Source: Jejuia algarum (GTDB taxonomy: Bacteria; Bacteroidota; Bacteroidia; Flavobacteriales; Flavobacteriaceae). From it: 64,000 nt of DNA. Where the stretch lies: contig CANMAQ010000006.1 in the NCBI GenBank assembly GCA_947495775.1, positions 62,001 through 126,000 of the forward strand, read 5' to 3'. Shown here in pieces: positions 27,404 to 37,064 of the stretch (position 1 is the first letter of the stretch; every line of letters begins with the position of its first letter). The notes under the pieces were generated by a model. The model was given only the letters and a program-made list of their open reading frames with translations. It did no database searches and had not been told where the DNA came from. A program made the position numbers and the translations under genes.

Positions 27404-28618
27404 ATGTTTAATGTAGAAGACATCAGAAAAGATTTCCCGATACTTGCACGCAAAGTAAACGGGAAACCTTTAATATATTTAGATAATGCCGCTACATCTC
27501 AAACCCCTCAGCAGGTTATAGATGCCATCGTAGACTATTACGCTAACTCTAATGCAAACATTCATCGTGGTGTACACAAACTAAGTCAAGAAGCTACCGA
27601 TTTATACGAAGCCGCTCGCAAAAAAATACAAACCCACTTTAATGCACAGCATGCGCATGAGATTATATTTACATCTGGTACAACCCATGGTATAAATCTT
27701 ATTGCGAATGGGTTTTCTTCCCTTTTAAAACAGGGAGACGAGATTATTGTCTCTGCATTAGAACACCATAGCAATATTGTCCCTTGGCAAATGCTTTGCG
27801 AACGCACAGGAGCTACCTTTAAAGTTATTCCTATGAATGCCGAGGGTGAACTCGTGCGCTCCGCATTTGATGCCTTGCTCTCCGAAAACACAAAGCTTGT
27901 ATTTGTAAACCACATTTCTAATGCCTTAGGCACCATTAACCCCATTAGCTATTTTATAGAAAAAGCACACGCCGTTGGTGCTGCTGTACTTATAGATGGC
28001 GCACAATCTGCACCTCATATTAAGCCCGATGTACAAGCTCTAGATGTTGACTTTTATGTAACTTCTGCACACAAAATATGTGGCCCTACTGGTGTAGGTA
28101 TGCTTTATGGAAAAGAAGAATGGCTTAACAAACTTCCGCCTTATCAAGGTGGAGGAGAGATGATCGCCGAAGTTACTTTCGAAAAAACCACCTATGCCGA
28201 TCTGCCTCACAAATTCGAAGCAGGGACTCCTAACATCTGTGGTGGTATTGCCTTTGGCGCTGCCTTAGATTATATGAATGCTATTGGATTTGATACTATA
28301 GCGGCTTATGAAAACGAACTTCTAAACTATGCGACAACGCTTTTGTTGCAAATAGAAGGCTTGAAAATTTATGGTACATCGTCACAAAAAACATCTGTAA
28401 TCTCTTTTAATTTAGAAGGCATACATCCTTACGACGTAGGTACTATTCTAGACAAATTAGGCATTGCAGTAAGAACAGGACACCATTGTGCGCAACCCAT
28501 AATGGATTATTTTAAAATACCAGGTACCGTTCGTGCTTCTTTTGCATTTTACAATACAAAAGCTGAAGTGGATGCTTTAGTGGAAGGTATTAAAAAAGCG
28601 AAAATGATGCTATCGTAA
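27404..28618 (+). CDS. sufS: Cysteine desulfurase SufS
   Basis: 404 aa PLP enzyme (class V aminotransferase fold) that takes sulfur from cysteine for cluster assembly. The PLP lysine is in TSAHKICGPTGVGMLYG near residue 225. The sulfur-accepting cysteine is in RTGHHCAQPIMDYF near residue 364. IDGAQSAPHIKPDVQALDVD carries the cofactor-contacting Asp. It works with SufE at 29579. Confidence 0.97.
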   Translation: MFNVEDIRKDFPILARKVNGKPLIYLDNAATSQTPQQVIDAIVDYYANSNANIHRGVHKLSQEATDLYEAARKKIQTHFNAQHAHEIIFTSGTTHGINLIANGFSSLLKQGDEIIVSALEHHSNIVPWQMLCERTGATFKVIPMNAEGELVRSAFDALLSENTKLVFVNHISNALGTINPISYFIEKAHAVGAAVLIDGAQSAPHIKPDVQALDVDFYVTSAHKICGPTGVGMLYGKEEWLNKLPPYQGGGEMIAEVTFEKTTYADLPHKFEAGTPNICGGIAFGAALDYMNAIGFDTIAAYENELLNYATTLLLQIEGLKIYGTSSQKTSVISFNLEGIHPYDVGTILDKLGIAVRTGHHCAQPIMDYFKIPGTVRASFAFYNTKAEVDALVEGIKKAKMMLS

Positions 28619-28668
28619 ACGCGAATAGTTGTTTTTGCGCGTCTCACTACCTGTACATCGCGATTTAA

Positions 28669-29451
28669 ATGAAATGGATACAGATCATCTTTAGTTGTTT
28701 AATCGTATGCAGTTGTAATACGATTTCAAAGGTATCCGAAACTCAAAAAACGAATCCTATTGTTAGCCCAGAAGGCACATATGCTATCACCACTCTAAAC
28801 GGTAAAAATACCGCTTCATACGGGTTAACCTTACAGTTTAAAGACAGTACACAGCAAATTTCTGGATATTCTGGATGCAATCGCTTTTTTGGAAAGTACA
28901 CCTTCAAGCATAAAACCTTAACCATAGACGCTTTAAACCGTACCAAAAAATCCTGCAACGATGACATATCGCATATCGAGTCTCATTTTATTAGCGCCTT
29001 AAAGAAGAGCAATACCGTAGAAATCACCAATACAAATATCGTGTTAAGCCACGATCTTCAGCCACTTCTCTCTGGAACGCTTCGCAAAAAAGACAGGGTT
29101 TTAAGTCTAAACTACACAGCAACTTCTAGAGGGTACTATCAAAAGATAACAATAACTCCTAACAGCATTTCAAAAGGACTTAAACACGACGGCAAGGTAT
29201 TTAAAAAAGAGATAGAGTCTGCCCAATGGCAAACCATCGTACAGTACGCCAACGCTATAAATCTAAAACACCTTCCCCATATTATAGCACCAAGTAAAGA
29301 TTTCCTATTTGATGGTGCGCCCATAGCGCGGTTAAGCATAACTACACCCGAAAAGACCTATCAATCCGCTACCTTCGATCATGGTAATCCACCAAAAGAA
29401 ATCACCGCTTTAATGAAAGCCCTTTTATCCTTGGCCCAAAACGTTGAATAG
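28669..29451 (+). CDS. META-domain lipoprotein
   Basis: 260 aa. The lipobox ends at Cys16 (LIVCSCNTIS). Residues about 32-125 form a META domain as in HslJ: GTYAITTLNGKNTASYGLTL, SGYSGCNRFFGKYTFKH and LNRTKKSC. The C-terminal 120 residues (GYYQKITITPNSISKG; WQTIVQYANAINLKHLPH) form a second, unnamed domain frequent in Bacteroidota META proteins. It lies 50 bases after sufS and may be co-transcribed, but a direct role in Fe-S assembly is not evident. Confidence 0.82.
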   Translation: MKWIQIIFSCLIVCSCNTISKVSETQKTNPIVSPEGTYAITTLNGKNTASYGLTLQFKDSTQQISGYSGCNRFFGKYTFKHKTLTIDALNRTKKSCNDDISHIESHFISALKKSNTVEITNTNIVLSHDLQPLLSGTLRKKDRVLSLNYTATSRGYYQKITITPNSISKGLKHDGKVFKKEIESAQWQTIVQYANAINLKHLPHIIAPSKDFLFDGAPIARLSITTPEKTYQSATFDHGNPPKEITALMKALLSLAQNVE

Positions 29452-29578
29452 CAATTTATCTTATCGTATTTTTGCATAAAAATAGCCATGGTCTTATTAA
29501 ACCATCGAAACTTTTTTTAACTTTAAGTATAATACAGCGCTCTACTGTACTAGAGATGTTAGAACTAAAATTTAACGT

Positions 29579-30001
29579 ATGAGTATTGAAGACATTCAAA
29601 ACGAAATCATAGACGAATTTTCCATGTTTGAAGATTGGGAAGAACGTTACCAGTACATGATTGATTTAGGTAAAGATTTACCCCTTATAGATGAGACCTA
29701 TAAAACAGATACCAACATCATAAAAGGTTGCCAAAGCAAGGTATGGGTACATGCAGAAATGAACGCTGATAAAATTGAATTCACAGCAGATAGTGATGCC
29801 ATTATCACCAAAGGCATTATTGCTATTTTAATTCGCGTATTTTCAAATCAGCATCCTAAAGCTATCATCGATGCCAATACCGATTTTATAGATCAAATAG
29901 GCTTAAAAGAACATTTGTCACCTACTAGAGCTAACGGTTTGGTAAGTATGGTTAAACAATTAAAAATGTATGCCATTGCATACCAGACACAATTAAACTA
30001 A
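29579..30001 (+). CDS. sufE: Sulfur acceptor protein SufE
   Basis: 140 aa. It accepts persulfide sulfur from SufS and hands it to SufB. The acceptor cysteine lies in IIKGCQSKVWVHAE near residue 52. Flanking family stretches are WEERYQYMIDLGKDLPLIDE and LSPTRANGLVSMVKQLKMYA. Part of the SUF operon, followed after 49 bases by the DUF59 gene. Confidence 0.95.
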   Translation: MSIEDIQNEIIDEFSMFEDWEERYQYMIDLGKDLPLIDETYKTDTNIIKGCQSKVWVHAEMNADKIEFTADSDAIITKGIIAILIRVFSNQHPKAIIDANTDFIDQIGLKEHLSPTRANGLVSMVKQLKMYAIAYQTQLN

Positions 30002-30050
30002 GAACACACGTTTAAGAAACAAACACTTAAACAATTAAACGACTGTTACA

Positions 30051-30377
30051 ATGAGTGATACAACACAAGATACTGCCGAATTAGGTGAAAAAATAGTAAC
30101 TATTTTAAAAACAATTTACGATCCAGAAATCCCTGTAGACATCTACGAATTAGGATTGATATATGATGTCTTCGTTAATGAGGATAATGATGTTAAAATA
30201 CTAATGACTTTAACAACGCCAAATTGTCCTGTGGCCGAGACACTACCTGTAGAAGTAGAAGAGAAAGTAAAGTCCTTAAATGCTATAAACAACTGCGAGG
30301 TTGAGATTACTTTCGATCCGCCTTGGACACAAGACCTTATGAGTGAAGAAGCCAAACTAGAATTAGGTATGCTTTAA
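30051..30377 (+). CDS. DUF59/MIP18-family SUF assembly protein (SufT-like)
   Basis: 108 aa, nearly all one DUF59 domain: ILKTIYDPEIPVDIYELGLI, MTLTTPNCPVAETLPVEVEE (conserved Cys) and VEITFDPPWTQDLMSEEAKL. Members in SUF operons (SufT) help cluster maturation or transfer. The position right after sufE supports this. Confidence 0.9.
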   Translation: MSDTTQDTAELGEKIVTILKTIYDPEIPVDIYELGLIYDVFVNEDNDVKILMTLTTPNCPVAETLPVEVEEKVKSLNAINNCEVEITFDPPWTQDLMSEEAKLELGML

Positions 30378-30426
30378 CTTATACGCGTCGCTGTATATAA
30401 CTATTAAGCCAAACATATATTCCCAA

Positions 30427-30933
30427 ATGAAAGACGAAATTATCAATCGCGTTGCGAATAGCAAACTTGTAACTTTAGACTTAGAAGATTATTATCCAGA
30501 GGGCAAACGGGTTCTTTTTGATATTAAAGACTGGTTATTTGAAGGCTTTGTGTTACGTGAAAAAGAGTTTAGAGCCCAAGCCGCTAGTTGCAATTGGGAA
30601 CAGTATAAAGGGCAGTATGTGGCTTTAACTTGCAGTACAGATGCCATTGTACCTGGTTGGGCTTTTATGTTGTTAGCTGTATATTTAGAGCCTTTTGCTA
30701 AAAAAGTATGGATTGGTAATTTAGAGCAATTAGAAACTTCAATATATCAAGATATCATAGCGACTATAGACGTAAGTGTTTATAAAGACAAACCTGTTAT
30801 TATTAAAGGCTGCTCTAACAAACCTGTACCGCAAAACGCTTATATACTGCTTACCTGTGCCTTAAAACCTGTAGCAAGATCAATTATGTATGGCGAAGCC
30901 TGCTCTTCTGTCCCTCTTTTTAAAAAGTCCTAA
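30427..30933 (+). CDS. DUF2480 family protein
   Basis: 168 aa cytoplasmic protein typical of Bacteroidota, frequently at the end of SUF operons. Recognised by DEIINRVANSKLVTLDLEDY, LFDIKDWLFEGFVLREKEFR, CSTDAIVPGWAFMLLAVYLE and ARSIMYGEACSSVPLFKK. Cysteines at CSNKPVPQNAY and GEACSS could bind a metal. The biochemical role is unknown. It lies 49 bases after the SufT-like gene. Confidence 0.85.
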   Translation: MKDEIINRVANSKLVTLDLEDYYPEGKRVLFDIKDWLFEGFVLREKEFRAQAASCNWEQYKGQYVALTCSTDAIVPGWAFMLLAVYLEPFAKKVWIGNLEQLETSIYQDIIATIDVSVYKDKPVIIKGCSNKPVPQNAYILLTCALKPVARSIMYGEACSSVPLFKKS

Positions 30934-31094
30934 AATTCTTGTGACCTTAGCGTTTTTGAAGGGTCTTATAACTGAATCGGTTTTTTAAAACGGTTAATTT
31001 TATTAAAAATCGAAATATCTAAAAATGTATATTTGCTTGATTAAATATATATTTACCTACAAATTAAAACTAAAGTAAACAACGCATTGAACAC

Positions 31095-32036
31095 ATGAAA
31101 AAAGTATTATTTTTCGCAGCATTAACTTTGGGCATTTTCGCAACAAATGCGCAAACAAAAGAAGAGTTACAAAAACAAAAAGCAGAAAAACTAGCTGTCG
31201 CTAGTGCTGCAAAGGCTGAAGCAGATGCTTTACAAGCGCAAATAGACGCCCTTCCAGGTTGGCGTATAGGCGCTTTTGGTACTGTTGGAGGAAGCCTTTC
31301 CCAATTCGACAATTGGTTTGCACAAGCTGCACCAAACAACACCTCTGGTAACTTTGGGATTACAGTAAACGCTTATGCCAACTTAATTGAAGATAAATTC
31401 TTCTGGAGAAACAGCTTAAACACAAATCTTAACTGGGTGAAATTTGATAATAAAGATGACTCTAACGACAGTGACGATTTCGAACCTACAACCGATGTAT
31501 TTACATTAACCTCTTTGTACGGTAGAAATATTGCTAAGAATTTAGCGGCTTCTGCTTTAGCAGAGTACAGAACGACGTTATTGGACAACTTTAACGATCC
31601 AGGTTATTTAGATGTTGGTATTGGTTTTACGTGGACGCCAATTAAAAATTTAATTGTTGTGGTACACCCTTTAAACTACAACTTTGTATTTGCGGATAAC
31701 GATGCCATTTTTGATTCTTCATTAGGTGCTAAAATCGTAGCAGACTATACAAGACAAATTGGAGCCATAAACTTTAAAACAAACGTTTCGGCTTTTCAAA
31801 GTTACAAGTCTAATGATTTATCTAACATTACTTGGACAAACTCTTTTAGCTATACCATTTGGAAAGGTATTGGTGTTGGTTTTGACTTTGGTTTAAGAAG
31901 CAACAAACAAGAAGCTTTAAAGTTTGCCTTAGCTAATTTTGAAACTGCTCCTGCTGGAACTACTGTTCCAGATTTCGACAACGTTGACAACGATTTACAA
32001 ACGTACTACACACTTGGTTTAAGCTACAAGTTCTAA
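31095..32036 (+). CDS. DUF3078 family outer-membrane-like protein
   Basis: 313 aa. Signal peptide about 1-20 (ending NAQTK), a short coiled-coil (KEELQKQKAEKLAVASAAKA, about 20-50), then a beta-rich barrel-like domain (WRIGAFGTVGGSLSQFDNWF; FFWRNSLNTNLNWVKFDNKD; DVGIGFTWTPIKNLIVVVHP) ending in YTLGLSYKF with a terminal Phe. This is the DUF3078 pattern. A TATATTTG element at 31028-31035 suggests its own promoter, and a terminator follows. Confidence 0.87.
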   Translation: MKKVLFFAALTLGIFATNAQTKEELQKQKAEKLAVASAAKAEADALQAQIDALPGWRIGAFGTVGGSLSQFDNWFAQAAPNNTSGNFGITVNAYANLIEDKFFWRNSLNTNLNWVKFDNKDDSNDSDDFEPTTDVFTLTSLYGRNIAKNLAASALAEYRTTLLDNFNDPGYLDVGIGFTWTPIKNLIVVVHPLNYNFVFADNDAIFDSSLGAKIVADYTRQIGAINFKTNVSAFQSYKSNDLSNITWTNSFSYTIWKGIGVGFDFGLRSNKQEALKFALANFETAPAGTTVPDFDNVDNDLQTYYTLGLSYKF

Positions 32037-32056
32037 ATTAAGATATAGTTCTATTA

Positions 32057-32093
32057 TAAAAAGTCGCTAGTATTTATTTTACTAGCGACTTTT
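32057..32093 (+). terminator. Terminator after the DUF3078 gene
   Basis: AAAAGTCGCTAGTA ... TACTAGCGACTTTT hairpin 20 bases after the stop codon. Confidence 0.88.
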
Positions 32094-32216
32094 CATTTTA
32101 AAACGAAATGTATTGCAATTTGCTTCGTATATATCTTTAATAAAAGCTATCTAAATAGAATCTTATTGAAAACAATAATCTGCACTCTTTTCTTTAGGTA
32201 TCTCATATCTATAAAG

Positions 32217-33434
32217 CTACTCTAAAGCTTCTTCATCATAATCGGGGTATAAGAAATGGTTGTAAGGGAAACGTGTTACATGAATGTCTCTAACCTCATC
32301 GTAAACACGTTTTTTAAAATCTTCCAAGTTACTTTTGTTAAGTGCAGAAATAAACAAGGCATTGTTGCCTATCTTACTCATCCATGTGCTCTTCCATTCC
32401 TCTAAGGTATAATGCTTGGTCGTCTTCTCCACATCTGCAGCAGCTTCATCAATAGCTTCTGCTTCATAAGCATCTATTTTATTAAAGACCATGATGGTTG
32501 GCTTATCACTACTTTTAATTTCTCCTAAAATTTTATTAACCGAAGCGATATGCTCTTCAAAATTAGCATGAGAGATATCTACCACATGTAATAGTAAATC
32601 AGCCTCTCGAACTTCATCTAAGGTACTTTTAAAGCTTTCTACCAATTGGGTAGGCAGCTTTCTAATAAATCCAACAGTATCACTTAATAAAAAAGGTAAA
32701 TTTTGGATGACAACCTTTCTAACCGTAGTATCTAAAGTTGCAAACAACTTATTCTCTGCAAATACCTTGCTCTTACTAATCACATTCATTAAGGTAGATT
32801 TACCCACATTGGTATAACCTACTAAAGCGACCCGCACCATTTTACCACGGTTGCCTCGCTGTACAGCCATTTGCTTATCAATGGTCTTAATTTTGGCCTT
32901 TAATAATGCAATTTTATCACGAACAATACGCCTATCGGTTTCTATTTCTGTTTCTCCCGGGCCGCGCATTCCAATCCCCCCTTTTTGGCGCTCTAAGTGT
33001 GTCCACATCCCTCTTAAACGCGGCATTAAATATTCGCATTGCGCCAACTCTACTTGGGTTCTGGCATAACTTGTTTGCGCGCGTTGTGCAAAGATATCTA
33101 GAATTAAATTGGTACGATCTAAAACCTTACACTCCAAAATTTTACTGATATTACGCTCTTGTGTTGCTGACAGTTCATCATCGAAAATTGCAGTACTTAT
33201 ATGGTTTTCCTTTATAAAAACACGAACATCTTCAATCTTACCTGTTCCTATAAACGTTTTAGGATTAGGCATGTCTAACTTTTGCGTAAAACGCTTTACC
33301 GCATAGCCTCCAGCAGTAAACGTTAAAAACTCCAACTCGTCTAAATACTCTTTAAGCTTATCCTCGTTTTGGTCTTTCGTAACAACACCAATTAAAACTG
33401 CTTTTTCTAAAGCAACATCTTTCTTTTCTATCAT
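32217..33434 (-). CDS. hflX: GTPase HflX
   Basis: 405 aa ribosome-associated GTPase that splits stalled or heat-damaged ribosomes. The N-terminal HflX domain has LDEVQATQ-like DELSATQERNISKILECKVL and RTQVELAQCEYLMPRLRGMW, then GIGMRGPGETEIETDRR. The G domain starts near residue 199: P-loop GYTNVGKST, switch DTVGFIRKLP and NKID. The length is normal. A TAACTTTG element lies four bases before the ATG. Confidence 0.95.
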   Translation of the reverse strand: MIEKKDVALEKAVLIGVVTKDQNEDKLKEYLDELEFLTFTAGGYAVKRFTQKLDMPNPKTFIGTGKIEDVRVFIKENHISTAIFDDELSATQERNISKILECKVLDRTNLILDIFAQRAQTSYARTQVELAQCEYLMPRLRGMWTHLERQKGGIGMRGPGETEIETDRRIVRDKIALLKAKIKTIDKQMAVQRGNRGKMVRVALVGYTNVGKSTLMNVISKSKVFAENKLFATLDTTVRKVVIQNLPFLLSDTVGFIRKLPTQLVESFKSTLDEVREADLLLHVVDISHANFEEHIASVNKILGEIKSSDKPTIMVFNKIDAYEAEAIDEAAADVEKTTKHYTLEEWKSTWMSKIGNNALFISALNKSNLEDFKKRVYDEVRDIHVTRFPYNHFLYPDYDEEALE

Positions 33435-33438
33435 ACTA

Positions 33439-33446
33439 CAAAGTTA
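33439..33446 (-). promoter_or_regulatory. -7 element adjoining the hflX start
   Basis: TAACTTTG on the - strand with a four-base gap to ATG, the same spacing as at thiL and the EEP gene. Confidence 0.45.
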
Positions 33447-33558
33447 CACAATTACACGCATTTTAATGTTTATATTTTAAAGCCCTTTTAACATCTAACA
33501 CGACCTCTACAAAGACATTATACCACATTAGAGCACCGCTTAAAAAACACGTCCAAAT

Positions 33559-35850
33559 TTAGTGGTCTTTAAATCGTTTTTTCTTTTTATTTGGCTTAAA
33601 GAGCCGCTTTAAAAGACCATCTCTTTTTTCAGACTTACAGTTCAAATCGTCAATAGCTTGAGGAGAAACAATGTCAAACTTAGCCTTCGTGATGCTATCA
33701 TAACTTAGGTCTTTATTTAATGTCTGGTAAAACTTAGCAAAAATTGGAAGTGCCGAATTCGCACCTTGTCCCAATTGTGTTGAACTAAAACCTATGCTGG
33801 CATTAGGATTACCAACCCAAGTTACGGCGACCATTTTAGGGGTTACTGCCACAAACCAACCGTCTTTATTATCTTGTGTTGTTCCCGTTTTACCCGCAAT
33901 TGCATTCTTTAACTTATAAGTGTGCCTTAATCTTGATGCAGTTCCAGTCGTAACCGTAGAACGCATCATACTTAAAACCGCTTGTTGGGTATAAGCATTA
34001 AACGCTGGAGGCACTTCAACCTGTGGTTTAAATGACATGATAGTACGCCCAGATCGGTCTCTTATTTCGCTAATACCATACGGTTGCACAGGTTGTCCTG
34101 CATTCACATAACTGGCATAAGCCCCCGTTAATGCTTTTAGGTTAATGCTAGCAACTCCCAAAGCTATTGATGGCAAATGCGGAATCTCTTGCGTGATCCC
34201 CAGTTTTTTAACCTGTGCTATCACATTTTCGATGCCCGTTTCCTCTAGCACTTTAACTGCCACTGTATTTATGGATTGGCTCAATGCCTTTTCCAAACTA
34301 TAATTTAAAAACGGATCTTCCGTTCCTTTTCCCGAATTTTTAGGCGTCCAATTCTCGTAATTCACATAACTCACAGGCTTCACAGAAAAGTATTGGCAAG
34401 GCTTCATCCCGTTTTCTATAGCCGCGGTATATACAAAAGGCTTAAACGTAGAACCAACCTGCCGCTCACTTAAAGAGACATTATCGTATTTAAAATACCG
34501 GTAATCAATTCCACCTATATACGCTTGTATGGCTCCTGTTTTTGGCGAAATGACTAGCATGCCTGTATTTAAAAACTTTAAAAAATGCTGTACACTATCT
34601 AGAGTCGAAGCTTGTTTAATAACATCGCCTTGCCAAGTAAATAATTCTTGCGCTCGCTTTTCGCTTAAAACTTTATGTATTTGTTGGTCGTTATAGCCTT
34701 TTGCTTTACACGCTTTGTATAGAGGCAAACTTTTTAATGCGGCATTAAACACAGAATGCCCCGCTTTCCAAGGCGCACGGTTACCGTATGCCTTTTCGTA
34801 GTGTTTTTGCAAGGTGCTCATGTGGGCTTTCACAGCATTTTCAGCAGCTTTTTGCATGCCCACATCTAAGGTTGTCACTACCTGTAAGCCATCTTTATAT
34901 AAATTATAAGGCGTCCCATCGGGTTTCTTAATACGATCCAAAATTTGAATCAACTCCTTTTTAACCTGCTGTCTAAAATAGGGCGCTATGCCAAGGTCGT
35001 GATTAAATGAGCGGTATTCGAGTTTTAACGAATCCTTGCTATAGGCCGTAGTTAAAACCTCTGTCAAATAATCATATTTTAACATCTGGTGGAGGACTAT
35101 ATTACGCCTTTCCTTGCAGCGTTTAGGATGCAATCTAGGGTTGTAATACGTATTTGCCTTTAGTGTGCCTACAAGTGTCGCTGCCTCGACGCATGTGAGT
35201 GCTACTGCAGGTTTATTAAAAAACTTTCTAGAGGCACTTTCAATACCATACGTATTATCAGGAAAAGGTACGGTATTCAAATACAACTCCAAGATCTCTG
35301 TTTTGGTATAAATACGCTCTATACGTTTGGCAATAATGGCCTCTTTTAATTTATGAATCACAATTCCCCCAAAAGCATAGCGTTGCCGTCTAAACAAGTT
35401 TTTAGCCAGTTGCAAGGTAAGTGTACTTCCGCCTCCTGAAGACGCATTTTGCATTAAAATGGTTTTAAAAAAAACCCTAGCTAAACTCGTATTATCAATA
35501 CCGTCATGCTCATAAAAACGCACATCCTCGGTAGCCACAAGCGCGTCTATTAGATGTTGTGGAAAGGCTTTATACGCCAATGGTTGTCGGTCATATATAA
35601 AGTACTTCCCAATAAGACGTTCGTTTGCATCTAAAACTTCTGTAGCTGCTTCTTGGTGTATTGAAGACAATTCTTTTTCCGAAGGGATTTTTCCAAAAGC
35701 ACCAAAATATATGCTTGCAAATAGCACAAGGCTTAAAACGACTACACTGCAAGATGAAATCCATATAAATTTCATCCATTTTGTGTTTAAAATCCTTTTT
35801 AAAGTTGCTAAACGTATAGAAACCTTAGTATTCTCGGGTAATTTTCGCAT
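33559..35850 (-). CDS. Class A penicillin-binding protein (transglycosylase/transpeptidase)
   Basis: 763 aa. A single N-terminal membrane segment lies at about 29-50. The glycosyltransferase 51 domain follows (ATEDVRFYEHDGIDNTSLAR; GGSTLTLQLAKNLFRRQRYA; KILELYLN-like KTEILELYLNTVPFPDNTYG). The penicillin-binding transpeptidase domain has the serine motif GSTFKP near residue 468, SIN in SQSINTVAVK and KTGT in AGKTGTTQDNKDGW. The C-terminus is highly basic. It builds and cross-links peptidoglycan at the periplasmic face. It is of the PBP1A type, and the exact subclass cannot be fixed. Confidence 0.93.
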   Translation of the reverse strand: MRKLPENTKVSIRLATLKRILNTKWMKFIWISSCSVVVLSLVLFASIYFGAFGKIPSEKELSSIHQEAATEVLDANERLIGKYFIYDRQPLAYKAFPQHLIDALVATEDVRFYEHDGIDNTSLARVFFKTILMQNASSGGGSTLTLQLAKNLFRRQRYAFGGIVIHKLKEAIIAKRIERIYTKTEILELYLNTVPFPDNTYGIESASRKFFNKPAVALTCVEAATLVGTLKANTYYNPRLHPKRCKERRNIVLHQMLKYDYLTEVLTTAYSKDSLKLEYRSFNHDLGIAPYFRQQVKKELIQILDRIKKPDGTPYNLYKDGLQVVTTLDVGMQKAAENAVKAHMSTLQKHYEKAYGNRAPWKAGHSVFNAALKSLPLYKACKAKGYNDQQIHKVLSEKRAQELFTWQGDVIKQASTLDSVQHFLKFLNTGMLVISPKTGAIQAYIGGIDYRYFKYDNVSLSERQVGSTFKPFVYTAAIENGMKPCQYFSVKPVSYVNYENWTPKNSGKGTEDPFLNYSLEKALSQSINTVAVKVLEETGIENVIAQVKKLGITQEIPHLPSIALGVASINLKALTGAYASYVNAGQPVQPYGISEIRDRSGRTIMSFKPQVEVPPAFNAYTQQAVLSMMRSTVTTGTASRLRHTYKLKNAIAGKTGTTQDNKDGWFVAVTPKMVAVTWVGNPNASIGFSSTQLGQGANSALPIFAKFYQTLNKDLSYDSITKAKFDIVSPQAIDDLNCKSEKRDGLLKRLFKPNKKKKRFKDH

Positions 35851-36022
35851 AAATTAAGACCACTTATATCGAAGCATTGTGCTGCTGTAAAATAACAGTT
35901 AATTTTTAGTTTAATTATAACAATCTCTAAAATAAATAACACAAACCGCTCTATATAAAAGCGTTTCAAGATAAAATCTCTTTATTGATGAAATTATATA
36001 ATTCTCTTGAATCTATTTTCTT

Positions 36023-36030
36023 TATTTTTG
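36023..36030 (+). promoter_or_regulatory. -7 element adjoining the EEP-family gene
   Basis: TATTTTTG, four bases before the ATG at 36035. If the true start were the Met at 36077, it would be an ordinary leader of about 40 bases. Confidence 0.4.
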
Positions 36031-36034
36031 ACTT

Positions 36035-37003
36035 ATGAACACACCTTCTGAAGTAATTCCAGTACGCCATGATATGCAAACCGTGGCCTTTTATAATGTA
36101 GAAAATTTATTCGATTTAAAAAAGAGTAAACACACCCATGATTCTGACTTTCTTCCAAATTCTATAAAGCGTTGGACTGCGAAACGTTATCATAATAAAT
36201 TACGAAAGATAGGCTATGCCATTTCTCAAATTGGCATGGACGAAACAGGAAAACCGCCTGCAATTATTGGTTTAGCCGAAGTTGAAAATGCCACGGTGCT
36301 TGATGATTTAATAGCCTCTAAAAACCTAGAGCCATATACTTACGATTACGTGCATTACGATTCTTTAGATGAACGTGGTATCGATGTAGCATTGTTATAC
36401 GATACTACTGCTTTTGAAGTTTCGCATTCTGAAACCTTTACCGTTCGATTTACAGAGCCAGACGGGTCTACAGATTATACGAGAGATATTTTATTAGTCT
36501 CTGGTCGTTTAGATGGCGAAACAGTTCATATTATAGTAAATCATTGGTCATCACGAAGAGAAGGCCAAAAAGAATCTGAAATAAAACGCTTAGTCTCTTC
36601 TGAAAAAGTGGGCGAAATTATAACTAATTTACAAGCAGAAGATGAGAATGCTAAACTAATGGTGATGGGCGATTTTAATGATACCCCGCAAAACATTAGC
36701 CTTAAACAACTGGTAGATACCTACGGTGTTTTTAATCCATTTGAAACCCTACGTTCGTTTACCAGAGGTACTGTAAAGCATAGAAGGCAATGGTTTTTAT
36801 TCGACCAAATTCTTATTTCTAATATTTTCTTTAAAAGTTCTAAAACAGATTTCGAATTTTTTAAAGCTGATATTTTCGACAAGGACTTTTTAAAGCAATT
36901 TAAAGGCTTCCAAAAAGGATCGCCTTTTAGAACCTACGCTGGTAAGAAATACATTGGAGGTTATAGCGATCATTTTCCTGTGTATGTCATTTTAAAAAAA
37001 TAA
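36035..37003 (+). CDS. Endonuclease/exonuclease/phosphatase family protein
   Basis: 322 aa of the EEP fold. Motifs: VAFYNVENLFDLKKS near residue 17, IIGLAEVENATVLDDL (metal-binding Glu), RGIDVALLYDTTAF, VNHWSSRREGQKESEIKR, MVMGDFNDTPQN (catalytic Asp/Asn) and YSDHFPVYV (catalytic Asp-His). Bacteroidota members of this type act as phosphodiesterases or nucleases, and the substrate is not known. There is no clear signal peptide. The first 14 residues may not be translated, because family members usually begin near the FYNVENLFD motif. Confidence 0.88.
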   Translation: MNTPSEVIPVRHDMQTVAFYNVENLFDLKKSKHTHDSDFLPNSIKRWTAKRYHNKLRKIGYAISQIGMDETGKPPAIIGLAEVENATVLDDLIASKNLEPYTYDYVHYDSLDERGIDVALLYDTTAFEVSHSETFTVRFTEPDGSTDYTRDILLVSGRLDGETVHIIVNHWSSRREGQKESEIKRLVSSEKVGEIITNLQAEDENAKLMVMGDFNDTPQNISLKQLVDTYGVFNPFETLRSFTRGTVKHRRQWFLFDQILISNIFFKSSKTDFEFFKADIFDKDFLKQFKGFQKGSPFRTYAGKKYIGGYSDHFPVYVILKK

Positions 37004-37064
37004 TACCGTTTTAGGATGTCTAATGCGCATCTACTTTTGGCTTGTTTATTTAGTTGAGTCTATT

